NCBI GenBank assembly: GCA_002490665.1
Contig: DKUL01000065.1
Coordinates: 35,757-99,756 of the forward strand
Source of the DNA: Lachnospiraceae bacterium UBA7205
Lineage (GTDB): Bacteria > Bacillota > Clostridia > Lachnospirales > Lachnospiraceae
Direction: 5' to 3'
DNA: 64,000 nt
Shown here: positions 53,506 to 62,516 of the stretch, one piece after another
Numbering within the stretch: the stretch's first letter is position 1
Layout of the letters: each line of letters opens with the position of its first letter
Made by a program: the position numbers and the translations under genes
The notes under the pieces: model-generated
The model's database searches: none
The model's input: only the letters and a program-made list of their open reading frames with translations
Told to the model about the DNA's origin: nothing

Positions 53506-54407
53506 ATTGTATTCCCCTCCTTGTCATAAATTTCAAAATACCTGTCCATATTCTCATCTGCCGACAATACGACAAACCTATCAATCAGCTTTAATTTCAA
53601 TATCTTCTCCATATCACCCTTATGCCGGATGTCTTCCAGTGAACTTCCATGCACTGTCGACACGATGCTACACCCGCTCACGCCTGCATGAAGAATTGCC
53701 TGCGCATCCGTGCATTTCCCGATCTCGTCGATGGCTATCACCCTTGGCGCAAACGTCCGGACCAGTATGGAAATTCCCTGCTGCTTATCGCCTCCCGTAA
53801 TCACATCTGTGCGCTCGCCGCAGTCAAGCATGGCGCTTCCCCGATAGGCGCCTGCAATCTCACCTCTCTCATCCACAACGCCTACATTGCATCCCGCGTA
53901 CCCATCCATTCCGTTTGACAACAGGCGGATGATGTCCCTTAGCAGGGTTGTCTTACCAACGCCCGGCGGTGAAATTATCAGCGTATTCAATGGTGCCTTT
54001 TCCCTTGAATAGAGATGCCTGATGATTCTGTCTGCAATCCTTTTATGTTCGTGCGCCAGCCTGATATTCATATAGCGGATATACTTGGCAATGAATCGTC
54101 CGTTTTCCGCAGCCGTGAGTTCCCCGGTGATTCCAATCCGGTGGCCGCCCTCGACCATAAGATATCCCTGTCTGCGCTCCTCCTCGTAGGCATAAACGGA
54201 GTCATGGCACAGATAGCGGAATATTTCATCCATCTCCCGCTCACCATATATCAGCGCCAGTCTGTATTCCCTGTCGGACAGCACCCGCACCGGCTGGTTG
54301 ACGCGCAGCCTGATTTCCTGGACCTTTTCAAAGTCCACCCCGCTTCTTTCCCAGCCGCTTCTAAGTCCCTGCGGAAAAAACTGTAGAATCCGGTTATCCG
54401 CCGCCAT
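53472..54407 (-). CDS. spoIIIAA: Stage III sporulation protein AA (ATPase)
   Basis: The ATG at 54407 after GGGGGAATATACA gives 311 residues; the longer ORF lacks a ribosome site. Walker A is SPPGVGKTTLLRDI, and Walker B VIAIDEIGKC, in a secretion-ATPase-like protein. It supplies energy to the SpoIIIA-SpoIIQ channel. It is the first gene of the operon. Confidence 0.95.
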   Translation of the reverse strand: MAADNRILQFFPQGLRSGWERSGVDFEKVQEIRLRVNQPVRVLSDREYRLALIYGEREMDEIFRYLCHDSVYAYEEERRQGYLMVEGGHRIGITGELTAAENGRFIAKYIRYMNIRLAHEHKRIADRIIRHLYSREKAPLNTLIISPPGVGKTTLLRDIIRLLSNGMDGYAGCNVGVVDERGEIAGAYRGSAMLDCGERTDVITGGDKQQGISILVRTFAPRVIAIDEIGKCTDAQAILHAGVSGCSIVSTVHGSSLEDIRHKGDMEKILKLKLIDRFVVLSADENMDRYFEIYDKEGNTICGKSLLRAPA

Positions 54408-54473
54408 TGTATATTCCCCCTTTTTCGATGCAACGCCTGGATGGAAGCCAGACAGCAAACTAGTCCATACCTC

Positions 54474-54501
54474 AATATATGTCCCAAAATCTAAAATATG
54501 A
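54474..54501 (-). promoter_or_regulatory. Candidate sigma-E promoter of the spoIIIA operon
   Basis: On the minus strand TCATATT (54501-54495) and CATATATT (54481-54474) are 13 bases apart, close to the sigma-E pattern (ATATT, then CATACA-T). Transcription would begin about 60 bases upstream of the spoIIIAA start. This is where sigma-E control is known in other spore formers. Confidence 0.55.
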
Positions 54502-54611
54502 GCATTGAAGAAAAACAATCCCCACAATTATTTGCCATCCAAAACAGAATATGGTAAAATGCGATTAAAGTATGACTGCAACCTGAAAAATCTTATACGG
54601 AGGTATATGAC

Positions 54612-55229
54612 ATGCAAGGCATGAAAGAAAAACTGCACACCGGAGAGCTCTATCTCCCAAATGACGAGGAAATCATAAAGGAACAAATTGCCTGTCAGGA
54701 CAAGCTGTGCGAATACAACCTGACCAAGCCATCCGAATCAGAAAAAAGAACCAAAATGCTCAAAGAAATGCTCGGAGACTGCGGGGAAGGGGTCTATATT
54801 GAGGCTCCTTTCTATGCAAACTGGGGCGGCCACCACTGCCATTTTGGAAAAATGGTCTATGCCAATTACCATCTGACATGTGTCGATGACACACACATCT
54901 ATATCGGGGACTATACCATGATTGGCCCGAACGTGACCATTGCAACCGCAGGACATCCGATTTTGCCCGAACTGCGCGAACAGGTCTACCAGTATAACAT
55001 GCCTGTCCATATTGGCAGAAACTGCTGGATTGGCGCCGGCGCAATCATCCTGCCAGGCATCACCATCGGGGACAACACGGTAATCGGCGCAGGAAGCGTG
55101 GTGACGAAGGATATCCCCGCAGGCGTTGTCGCCGTCGGAAATCCCTGCCAGATTCTGCGCGAAATCAACGAACATGACAAAGAATACTATTATAAAGACA
55201 GAAAAATCACAATCAGCACAGAAAAATAG
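54612..55229 (+). CDS. Sugar O-acetyltransferase (Maa/LacA-type)
   Basis: The 205-residue left-handed beta-helix protein has the N-terminal Maa domain (MKEKLHTGELYLPNDEEI) and hexapeptide repeats, with ITIGDNTVIGAGSVVTKDIP near the end. The catalytic His is probably in TAGHPILPELR. It should use acetyl-CoA to acetylate a sugar hydroxyl. GGAGG is upstream. It stands alone and ends at a terminator. Confidence 0.9.
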   Translation: MQGMKEKLHTGELYLPNDEEIIKEQIACQDKLCEYNLTKPSESEKRTKMLKEMLGDCGEGVYIEAPFYANWGGHHCHFGKMVYANYHLTCVDDTHIYIGDYTMIGPNVTIATAGHPILPELREQVYQYNMPVHIGRNCWIGAGAIILPGITIGDNTVIGAGSVVTKDIPAGVVAVGNPCQILREINEHDKEYYYKDRKITISTEK

Positions 55230-55240
55230 AGTATGCAGAA

Positions 55241-55282
55241 AAGGGTCTGCCGGAAAATGCAATCATTTCCCGGCAGACCCTT
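55241..55282. terminator. Bidirectional terminator
   Basis: AAGGGTCTGCCGG and CCGGCAGACCCTT form a perfect 13-bp stem with a loop of about 16 bases, located between the convergent acetyltransferase and NSS transporter genes. A- and T-rich flanks on both sides suit both directions. Confidence 0.8.
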
Positions 55283-55296
55283 CATTTTATATGTTC

Positions 55297-56703
55297 TTAT
55301 ATAATTGTCAGAATACCTACCGACTTTAACAGTAAAATCACCAGTAATATCGGTGCAATATACTGTATCATCACAACATACAGCCGCTTCCTGCCAAATT
55401 TGCTTCCCGCCTTCTCCACCTCGTCAATCACCGCTTTCGGCTTCAGCACCCAGCCAATCAGAATGCATGTTCCAATTGCAACCAGCGGCATCAGCAGATT
55501 GTTGCTGATGTAATCCATAATGTCCAGAATCTGTGCGACCGCCCCATTTGGCAGTTTGATTTCAAAATACAGCCTGTTGTACCCAAGGCACACAATCACG
55601 CCGCCGACAATCGCAATGACCGTCTCGACAGCCGCCGCTTTCACGCGCGTCATATGGAACTTGTCCATAAAACTCGAAACGACCGCCTCCATAACCGACA
55701 CGGCACTCGTAATCGCCGCAAACAGCACCATCGCAAAGAACAGGCATCCCACAAGATTGCCAATCCTGCCCATCGAGGCAAAGACCTTCGGCAAAGACAC
55801 GAACATCAGGCTCGGACCCGACGCAGCCATGCCTTCCCTGCCCATAAACGTGTACACTGCAGGGATAATCATGACACCCGCCAGAAACGCCACTGCCGTG
55901 TCAAAAATTTCAATCTGATTAATGGATTTCACCAGGTTGGCATCATCCTTGACATAGGAGCCATACGCAACCATAATGCCCATCGCCACGCTGAGACTGA
56001 AAAACAGCTGCCCCATTGCATCGAGAAGCACCGTGAAAAATCCCTTTACCGTCATGCCGCTCAGGTCAGGAATCACATAAATCAAAAATCCCTCCATGCC
56101 TGTCCTCGCCATGCCGGATTCATCCTCATAATGAATCGTCAGTGAAAAGAACGCAATGCCGACAACCAGCAGCAGCAGTAACGGCATCAGCACCTTTGAG
56201 GACGACTCAATTCCCTTATTAATTCCGCGGAATACGATAAACGCCACCATCAGCAGGAAAACCGCCAGCAGTACAATCGGCTGCCATGACCCGGTAATAA
56301 ATCCTGTAAAATAACCATCCTCTGCCGCAGCAGCCCCGCCGCCAGTCAGATACGCAAGAAAATACTTTACTACCCATCCGCCAATCACGCAGTAATATGG
56401 CATGATAATAACCGGCACAAGACATGCGAACACACCGAGGAATCCCCACTTGGCGCTTAATTTCGAATATGCGGTCAAAGGGCTCTGTTTTGTCTTTCTC
56501 CCAATCGCAATCTCCGTCGTGAGCAGCGTAAACCCAAACGTGAGCGCCAGTATCAGGTAAATCACCAGAAACAGTCCGCCGCCGTCCTTTGCCGCCAGAT
56601 ACGGAAACCGCCAGATATTGCCCAGCCCGACCGCACTGCCCGCCGCCGTCAGCACAAACCCAATCGAGCCTGAAAATGAATTTCTGTTTTTCTCTTTTTT
56701 CAT
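55297..56703 (-). CDS. NSS-family sodium-dependent transporter
   Basis: The 468-residue protein has eleven to twelve membrane segments and the neurotransmitter:sodium symporter signature SAVGLGNIWRFPYLAAKDGG in TM1. It imports an amino acid or related solute with Na+. The substrate cannot be told from sequence. AGGAAG lies four bases before the start. A short ORF ends 8 bases upstream. Confidence 0.93.
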   Translation of the reverse strand: MKKEKNRNSFSGSIGFVLTAAGSAVGLGNIWRFPYLAAKDGGGLFLVIYLILALTFGFTLLTTEIAIGRKTKQSPLTAYSKLSAKWGFLGVFACLVPVIIMPYYCVIGGWVVKYFLAYLTGGGAAAAEDGYFTGFITGSWQPIVLLAVFLLMVAFIVFRGINKGIESSSKVLMPLLLLLVVGIAFFSLTIHYEDESGMARTGMEGFLIYVIPDLSGMTVKGFFTVLLDAMGQLFFSLSVAMGIMVAYGSYVKDDANLVKSINQIEIFDTAVAFLAGVMIIPAVYTFMGREGMAASGPSLMFVSLPKVFASMGRIGNLVGCLFFAMVLFAAITSAVSVMEAVVSSFMDKFHMTRVKAAAVETVIAIVGGVIVCLGYNRLYFEIKLPNGAVAQILDIMDYISNNLLMPLVAIGTCILIGWVLKPKAVIDEVEKAGSKFGRKRLYVVMIQYIAPILLVILLLKSVGILTII

Positions 56704-56711
56704 AACGCTTC

Positions 56712-56783
56712 CTATGCCTCCCCAAACGTATACGGATATCCCAGCTTCCGCATAAAATCAGCCGCCTGTAAAAATATCCCCAT
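56712..56783 (-). CDS. 23-codon leader ORF before the NSS transporter gene
   Basis: ATG at 56783 has GGAGG seven bases upstream and opens a 23-codon frame beginning MGIFLQAADFMRKLGYPY. The TAG is 8 bases before the transporter ATG. The close coupling suggests a leader or a small partner peptide. It does not look like the short MetS subunit of methionine transporters, which is hydrophobic. Could also be a leftover of another gene. Confidence 0.4.
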   Translation of the reverse strand: MGIFLQAADFMRKLGYPYTFGEA

Positions 56784-56899
56784 CTCTCTTCCTCCGTTTT
56801 CCAATATGCCTTATAACACCTTGCCTGCCGCATTTATACAACGTAAATAAACAGCGCAATTGTTATAAGTATACTATCTTATGGGGCATATGTAAATCA

Positions 56900-57097
56900 T
56901 TATTTCAAAAAAGCGCGGATTCTAAAATTTGAAATATTTGAATTTGCAAGGACGAGGGACACCGCACTCTCGGCAGCAGCCTCCTCTCCAATTGTATCCT
57001 GCTTATACCACACCCCATTTCTGTAAAACTTGTTCTGAGAACCGCCGCTGTCTCTCGAAATTACTCTGTACAAATCAGAAATATCATAACTTTCCAA
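56900..57097 (-). pseudogene. Truncated HipA-like kinase fragment
   Basis: The 65-residue ORF starts with TTG at 57097, nine bases after GGGAGG. KFYRNGVWYKQDTIGEEAAAES resembles, from memory, the N-terminal phosphate-binding sheet of small HipA-like kinase proteins found in Clostridia. The product stops after about 60 residues, while the family normally has 300 or more, and no kinase core follows in any frame. It overlaps the end of the repaired upstream gene, so they were once translated together. Confidence 0.5.
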
Positions 57098-57430
57098 GGT
57101 TCACATCCTCCCATGTCAGCTTTTCTCCCTCAAACCGGATCCACATATAATCATCCCATCCCAGAGGAAACCGTGCGTTTTCCTGACAATATCCCATGGA
57201 TTATAGGACTCTAACCCTAAATCCTTCAGGAAAATATCTTTGGACGCATTGCATTCTTCAAAACACCGCTCCTCGAAAAATTGATTCACATAGAAAACAT
57301 CAAACGGCGGAACTGCAAACATATTTTCGACCACATTGTCCGTATAGGAAATCACCTCCACTTTATTCCCATGAACTTCCACATGCGCAGTCATTTTATC
57401 CTTCCACATTGTATCGAACACAATATCCAT
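57084..57430 (-). pseudogene. Frameshifted partner gene of the HipA-like kinase
   Basis: The open frame from 57430 reads DIVFDTMWKDKMTAHVEVHG onwards and stops at 57116 after a shift. A tandem 5-bp duplication, ATCCC at 57153-57157 and 57158-57162, explains the shift: with one copy removed the frame continues LWDDYMWIRFEGEKLTWEDV to a TGA at about 57084, which overlaps the TTG start of the kinase fragment. The repaired product would be about 114 residues. Its role is unknown, possibly a partner or regulator of the kinase. Confidence 0.6.
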
Positions 57431-57600
57431 CCGGCACCCTCCTTTTTTCCTTTTATGGTATCATCCTTCCGCCGTATTATCAAGCAGAACCTATATGTAA
57501 GCATCACATGAATTTTTTACTGCAAAGATTATCCAAAAAATTGTGTATTGCTGTCATTGTCACTATGTTAAACTTTTATCATAATCGCGATTACATCACC

Positions 57601-57638
57601 TTATACTGAGCGGTCAGTCTTTTCAACTGCCAGTATAA
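57601..57638. repeat. 38-nt hairpin repeat, copy 2
   Basis: Same element as at 42944-42981, with three differences; one of them turns a G-C pair into a G-T pair and keeps the stem. It ends 12 bases before the ribosome site of the GH5 gene, so it would be in the 5' untranslated RNA. CATCAC and CACTATGTTA also occur upstream of both copies. Confidence 0.75.
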
Positions 57639-57659
57639 AAAAATTATGGGAGGATATTG

Positions 57660-59528
57660 ATGAAAATAAAGAATTACAAACAGAACAGCTATCTCACGGC
57701 AGCCATTCTTACAGTGACCATTACAGCAGGCTGCCTCACCGGATGCAGCAAAAACAGCGATGGCGGCACGTCAGCAACAGCGCAAGCCAACACTGCTTCC
57801 CCATCCACAGAATCGGCAGAAAACGTCCCCACAGCTCCGGAAAACGAAGCCGCACAGGGAACTGACGATTCAAAGGATTTAACGGCACTGGATCTCTCTA
57901 AACTGATGGGAAACGGCATCAATCTGGGAAATACCATGGAGGCATATGGGCGTCCCGAACTTGGCATCGATGCGGATGCATCCGAGTACGAAACCTTCTG
58001 GGGACAGCCAGTCACCACCGAGGAAATGATTGCGGGCATAAAAAGCTCCGGATTTGACTCTATCCGAATCCCTGTCGCGTGGACAAACATGATGGATTTT
58101 GAAAATGGCGACTATACGATTGCCGACGCCTATCTCGACCGCGTTGACGAGCTGATTACATATGCCATCAATAATGGTATGTACGTCATAATCAATGACC
58201 ACTGGGACGGCAGCTGGTGGGGAATGTTTGGCTCTGCCACCGAGGAGACCAGGGAGACTGCCTTTACCATGTACACTTCCATGTGGGCACAGCTTGCCGA
58301 GCGCTACAATGATTACGACGAATCCCTGATTTTTGAATCCGGAAACGAGGAACTCGGAAGCCGCCTGAACGACATTGACATCTGCAAGGACTCCGGCAGC
58401 CTTTCCGAGGATGAATGCTATGAGATGACAAACCGCATCAACCAGACCTTTGTCGACACTGTCCGCGCCACCGGCGGCAACAACGCAGACCGTTTTCTGC
58501 TGATTGCGGGCTACAATACCAATATTGCCAAAACCTGTGACGACCGTTTCAAAATGCCCAAAGACACCGTCCCTGATAAACTGCTGGTGTCCGTCCACTA
58601 TTACGACCCATGGAATTACTGCGGCACGGACAGCGGCACACAGTGGGGCACGCATGGGGAATACGAGACACAAAATGACGACCTGAAAAAAATGACGAAA
58701 TTTACAGAGCAGGGATATGGTGTGATCATCGGCGAATACGGCGTCTTAGCCAGAGCCGATGGCACGCTCAAGGACAGCATCACTGCCTACACGGAAAATC
58801 TGCTTGACAACTGCGACCGCTACAACTTTGTGCCAATGCTCTGGGACACAAGCAGTTTCTTTGTCCGCTCCGAATTAAAATTTTCTGATGACGACCTGCT
58901 TGCGCTCTACACCTCCCGAAACTATGCTGCACAGGAAAAGACCAGCGAGGAGGAACTGGCATCCGCAGCCACAGAACGCATGGACACCGCGCTCGCCAAT
59001 GCCCCCGAAGTTTTTGACACCTCCATTGATGTCTCCACACTCGACGGCTCGATTGCGTGGATTATGTTTAACAGCCGCGACTGGTCTGTCGCTTACAGCT
59101 CCGGCGACACCTACAAGCCTGACGACAAGGCGGCAGGTCTTGTCGCGACAGATGCTGTCATCGACGGCGCAGGCACCTACACAATCGGCCTGGATTTCAC
59201 CGGGACTGATGCCGGATTTGCTGAGGGCACCGCTTTCTCCGCAATTGGCATCTCCAACGCCGAAGCGCTCTATCCTGGCTATACGATTGACATTAAGGAA
59301 ATCGAAGTGAACGGAAAACCCTATGAGCTGACAGGAATGCCATACACCACCTCCGACGACGGAATCTGCACACGCATGAACCTCTATAACGAGTGGGTGA
59401 CAGACATTCCGGACACCGCACGCGTTACAGGCGGAAATGCCACGGATGCCACCGCCACAGTCGTTGATAACGAAACACTGGGACAAATCAAGACACTCAG
59501 GATTACCTTTGACTTTGTTGCCCCATAA
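57660..59528 (+). CDS. GH5-family glycoside hydrolase lipoprotein
   Basis: The start at 57660 follows GGGAGG; a TTG at 57657 is less likely. The 622-residue protein has a signal peptide with lipobox LTGC (C29), a Ser/Thr/Ala-rich linker, a GH5 catalytic domain (about 75-425) and a C-terminal beta-rich domain (about 460-622) that may bind carbohydrate. The acid/base is probably E230 in ESGNEELGS, and the nucleophile E359 in IIGEYGV. A conserved INDHWDGSWWG lies between. It probably cleaves beta-glucans or mannans at the cell surface. Confidence 0.88.
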   Translation: MKIKNYKQNSYLTAAILTVTITAGCLTGCSKNSDGGTSATAQANTASPSTESAENVPTAPENEAAQGTDDSKDLTALDLSKLMGNGINLGNTMEAYGRPELGIDADASEYETFWGQPVTTEEMIAGIKSSGFDSIRIPVAWTNMMDFENGDYTIADAYLDRVDELITYAINNGMYVIINDHWDGSWWGMFGSATEETRETAFTMYTSMWAQLAERYNDYDESLIFESGNEELGSRLNDIDICKDSGSLSEDECYEMTNRINQTFVDTVRATGGNNADRFLLIAGYNTNIAKTCDDRFKMPKDTVPDKLLVSVHYYDPWNYCGTDSGTQWGTHGEYETQNDDLKKMTKFTEQGYGVIIGEYGVLARADGTLKDSITAYTENLLDNCDRYNFVPMLWDTSSFFVRSELKFSDDDLLALYTSRNYAAQEKTSEEELASAATERMDTALANAPEVFDTSIDVSTLDGSIAWIMFNSRDWSVAYSSGDTYKPDDKAAGLVATDAVIDGAGTYTIGLDFTGTDAGFAEGTAFSAIGISNAEALYPGYTIDIKEIEVNGKPYELTGMPYTTSDDGICTRMNLYNEWVTDIPDTARVTGGNATDATATVVDNETLGQIKTLRITFDFVAP

Positions 59529-59553
59529 CATGATATACTACTGTCAAGTAAGG

Positions 59554-59592
59554 AAAAAGGCGCATGGTTTCATTACGATTCCATGCGCCTTT
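59554..59592. terminator. Bidirectional terminator
   Basis: AAAAAGGCGCATGG and CCATGCGCCTTT pair around a 13-base loop, with A- and T-tracts on both sides, between the GH5 gene and the convergent anti-sigma gene. Confidence 0.85.
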
Positions 59593-59598
59593 ATGCTG

Positions 59599-60750
59599 TT
59601 ATTTTGAAATCGGTATCTCAACCTTTTCATTTTCATATGAAGTCCAGACAATCAGCGCCGCCACTTCATCAACATCAATAACGCGGTCATACCCTGCCAT
59701 ATGACAGGCATTTTTCCTGCTGCTGTCCGTATATCCCATACTGCCGCCGTTCGTCAGGTAAGGAAGTCTTGTCCCATCCTTCAGGACAACTCCCCTGACT
59801 TCAGGAATTCCAAGATCATCTTCATGTTCTTCAGGGGCTTCCTCAACGGAATAGTTTGCCTTCATGGAAATCGGGGAAATGTCAATGGTTTCCAGCGTGA
59901 AACCTGTTTCTCCCACTTTCTGTCCGACCGTAATCGTCCGGGAGGAGCTTACATCAGGAAGCGTTATCGCAAAATCCCAGTTTCCTTCCACCGCCAGGGT
60001 AAACGCCGCCCTTGAATGGGTTCCCAGATTTTGGAAACTGACATGCATCGTCTTGCCAAGAAGGGAATCGTTCTCATTCACAACGCTTGCCTGAATGATA
60101 TATTCCATATCCCCATTGCTGTCCGTATAATGGCTGATAAGATGTCCATTCTCGTCAGATTCAAGAGGGCTTCCGTCTTCATATATGGGTGAGCCGTTTT
60201 CATCAGGGATAATTCCGTCGTACATGCTTCCGTACATATTCACCCATGAACTTTCGTCCTCCGGATTATCACCCTGATACACGGTTACCATGCCAAATCC
60301 CGGTTCCGTCCCGTCCTCCACATGATAGCCGGAAATGCTGAATGACATATATGCAAACCGCTCATCCACAACAACCGTGTCCGGTTTTACCGTAATACCG
60401 TTGTCTGTCACTGCCAGTGAAGAACTATCTGGCTCTTCCCGATACACCTTTGCGATGTTCTGTTCTGTCAGTGCCTGCTGCTGTGCATCGGATGCCTGAA
60501 TGTTTCCGTTCATGCCCCTTCCCCAGTAATGGTGGATTGCAGCAATGACACTGATGCTGCTGACTGTCAATATACAGATGCCTGCAACCGCCGCAGCCTG
60601 CATTTTGTATATCCGTTTTCCTTTTGTATTTGTTTTTCCCATATGAACAATATCCTCCTGCCGAATCATCGCAAAGGCTTGATTCGTTTTTTCCAACACA
60701 ATTTCCGACAATTCTACTTCTTCAGAAAATACTTTTTTCTTTTTTGACAT
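59599..60750 (-). CDS. DUF4179 membrane protein, probable anti-sigma factor
   Basis: The 383-residue protein has a short N-terminal cytoplasmic part (about 1-50), one membrane segment (about 51-70) and an extracellular region with the DUF4179 pattern (ITVKPDTVVVDERFAYMSFSI). It directly follows an ECF sigma gene by 11 bp and should hold that factor inactive until an envelope signal is received. Confidence 0.82.
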   Translation of the reverse strand: MSKKKKVFSEEVELSEIVLEKTNQAFAMIRQEDIVHMGKTNTKGKRIYKMQAAAVAGICILTVSSISVIAAIHHYWGRGMNGNIQASDAQQQALTEQNIAKVYREEPDSSSLAVTDNGITVKPDTVVVDERFAYMSFSISGYHVEDGTEPGFGMVTVYQGDNPEDESSWVNMYGSMYDGIIPDENGSPIYEDGSPLESDENGHLISHYTDSNGDMEYIIQASVVNENDSLLGKTMHVSFQNLGTHSRAAFTLAVEGNWDFAITLPDVSSSRTITVGQKVGETGFTLETIDISPISMKANYSVEEAPEEHEDDLGIPEVRGVVLKDGTRLPYLTNGGSMGYTDSSRKNACHMAGYDRVIDVDEVAALIVWTSYENEKVEIPISK

Positions 60751-60761
60751 CTCTATCCTCC

Positions 60762-61265
60762 TTAATCGTGATAATACTCTTCCAGTTCTTTCCTTCCCCT
60801 TGAAATCCTCGTCTTGATGGTATTTAATGGCACTGACAACATTTCCGCGATTTCTCTCATCTTGAATCCCTGACTATAGTACAATTCCATAGGCAGTCGG
60901 TACCGCTCGTCCATGGAAGCATATGCCTCCTTCAGTTCAAGATTGTATTCATCACACTTTGACGGTTCCTCATAAGATTCTGTATTTTTGTAAACCGCAT
61001 TGTCCCTTATAATATCATAGCAGTGATTTATCAGTATCCTTGTCATCCATGTCTTAAAGAACTCAGGTTTCTTAAGTGTATATAACTTTTCCCAGCAAGT
61101 GAGAATCGTATCCTGAAGAGCATCTGCCGCATCTTCTTCATTCATCAGAATTGCAATGGCAGTCCTATACATGTCTTTCATATAGAACTGCATTAGTTCG
61201 GTAAATGCATCTTTATCATGCCTCTGCGCCTTCTTTACATAAAACTTTGTTTCAATACTTTTCAT
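60762..61265 (-). CDS. ECF-type RNA polymerase sigma factor
   Basis: The 167-residue protein has region 2 (DAADALQDTILTCWEKLYTL) and region 4 (LPMELYYSQGFKMREIAEML, LNTIKTRISRGRKEL), joined by a short linker. It drives transcription of an envelope-stress regulon together with its DUF4179 anti-sigma partner. No autoregulated ECF promoter was identified with confidence. Confidence 0.9.
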   Translation of the reverse strand: MKSIETKFYVKKAQRHDKDAFTELMQFYMKDMYRTAIAILMNEEDAADALQDTILTCWEKLYTLKKPEFFKTWMTRILINHCYDIIRDNAVYKNTESYEEPSKCDEYNLELKEAYASMDERYRLPMELYYSQGFKMREIAEMLSVPLNTIKTRISRGRKELEEYYHD

Positions 61266-61453
61266 TCACTTTCTCCTACGCGCGTATGATTGTAAGGCAA
61301 GTACAAGCGCTCTTTATTTGCTTTACGGTCATTAGACGTCAGATATTGCCGTTTGGTTTCAAGATATCAGAATTTTTTTGTCAACTCCTCATGACTCGTT
61401 ATATTCACTCATTTCGCACCTTGGAATTTGAAGCCTGTAATTTTCCCCAGTAA

Positions 61454-61488
61454 AAACGCGCAGTTGTCTTCACGATAACTGCGCGTTT
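61454..61488 (-). terminator. Terminator after the CarD/small-protein genes
   Basis: Read on the minus strand, AAACGCGCAGTT and AACTGCGCGTTT form a 12-bp stem, followed by TTTTACTGG. It lies 60 bases past the stop of the 81-residue ORF. Confidence 0.8.
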
Positions 61489-61547
61489 GTTTCATGCACA
61501 CGGCGCCCAGAGGAATATATCAGCAGGAACTGCGCCTATCAATCCCG

Positions 61548-61787
61548 CTAATCCAAATAATGTCCCACTGGAGATGTATTATACTGTTTCTTAATCTCAA
61601 TCATAACCGAACCATCAGCCTGTGTCTCCTCCGAAAGAATCTTGTATTTCGTCTTGCTCCTGTTCAGTTGGTCTTTATAATTTTTTACATCTTGACTTAC
61701 GCATTTCACCGCATAATCATGCCCCACATCTTCCTTTAACGAAAAATGCAATGTCTGTGTAATGCATGCTGCCTTTATTCTTTTCAT
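61548..61787 (-). CDS. Small hypothetical protein
   Basis: The likely start at 61787 gives 79 residues. It is polar, without a membrane segment, and has the pattern MKRIKAACITQTLHFSLKED, then ADGSVMIEIKKQYN near the end. It looks like a compact alpha/beta protein of a small family found in Clostridia, from memory. It lies 34 bases downstream of the CarD gene. Confidence 0.55.
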   Translation of the reverse strand: MKRIKAACITQTLHFSLKEDVGHDYAVKCVSQDVKNYKDQLNRSKTKYKILSEETQADGSVMIEIKKQYNTSPVGHYLD

Positions 61788-61821
61788 AATCATCTACCTG
61801 CCTTTATATATTCATTTACCG

Positions 61822-62349
61822 TTACACTCCAACACATTCGGCATATGTCAGATCTATTGCCTTATATAGTTTTTCCTTCGCCTCATCCGGCGTTATATGT
61901 AATGCTATCGCAAACTCTTCGCTCAGCAGCTTCTCAACCTTGTCCTGATACCTCAAATCCGCCTGTCCCTGTTTCTTTCCTGTCTTTTCACAAATTTTTT
62001 CTTTTAGATAGAGTTCCTTAAACAATTTTAAATACGCTGTCAGTTCATGCGTGGCAAGCATTTCATGATAATGCATTTCAAGTAAGTTGGTTTTGACATT
62101 ACGCGTAACTTTAACCTCTATCTCCGGCAGCTTATTCAGGCAGCTTAGCGCTTCTTCCGCTGTAATAGTAAGCCGCATGGAATTACAAGCATCAACCGGA
62201 ACATAGATTTTTGTATCACTTTTTATGTAAGGTGAGCCTAACGTATAATAGACTTTTTTTGGATTATCCGCAAAATCTATTTTTCCGATTGCAATAATTT
62301 TGCATACCCCTGCACTTCCATACGCAACATAATCCCCACAATGAAACAT
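61822..62349 (-). CDS. CarD/CdnL-family transcriptional regulator
   Basis: The 175-residue protein has a Tudor-like RNA polymerase-interacting domain (about 1-60, FHCGDYVAYGSAGVCKIIAIG) and a helical C-terminal domain with AYLKLFKELYLKEKICEKTG. CarD proteins bind RNA polymerase beta subunit and stabilise open complexes. AGGAG is upstream of the ATG. Confidence 0.85.
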   Translation of the reverse strand: MFHCGDYVAYGSAGVCKIIAIGKIDFADNPKKVYYTLGSPYIKSDTKIYVPVDACNSMRLTITAEEALSCLNKLPEIEVKVTRNVKTNLLEMHYHEMLATHELTAYLKLFKELYLKEKICEKTGKKQGQADLRYQDKVEKLLSEEFAIALHITPDEAKEKLYKAIDLTYAECVGV

Positions 62350-62516
62350 TTTTTATCACTCCTTCATCAAAATTCATAAATCGGTCAAAATAATCCCCCG
62401 AATCTCCTTTCCTTATAGATTTTATTATATCACTATTTTCCACAAATTCTCAAAGGCACTTTTTAACAAAATATACAACTTGCATAATAGTAAAAAATAA
62501 CCATGAGGAGACTCTT

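Noticed and set aside
54738..55262. Minus-strand ORF of 174 codons
   Set aside because: It is antisense to the sugar acetyltransferase gene, which has strong hexapeptide repeats and a ribosome site.
57879..58673. Minus-strand ORF of 264 codons
   Set aside because: It is a long shadow of the GH5 gene, which has a clear lipobox and catalytic residues on the other strand.
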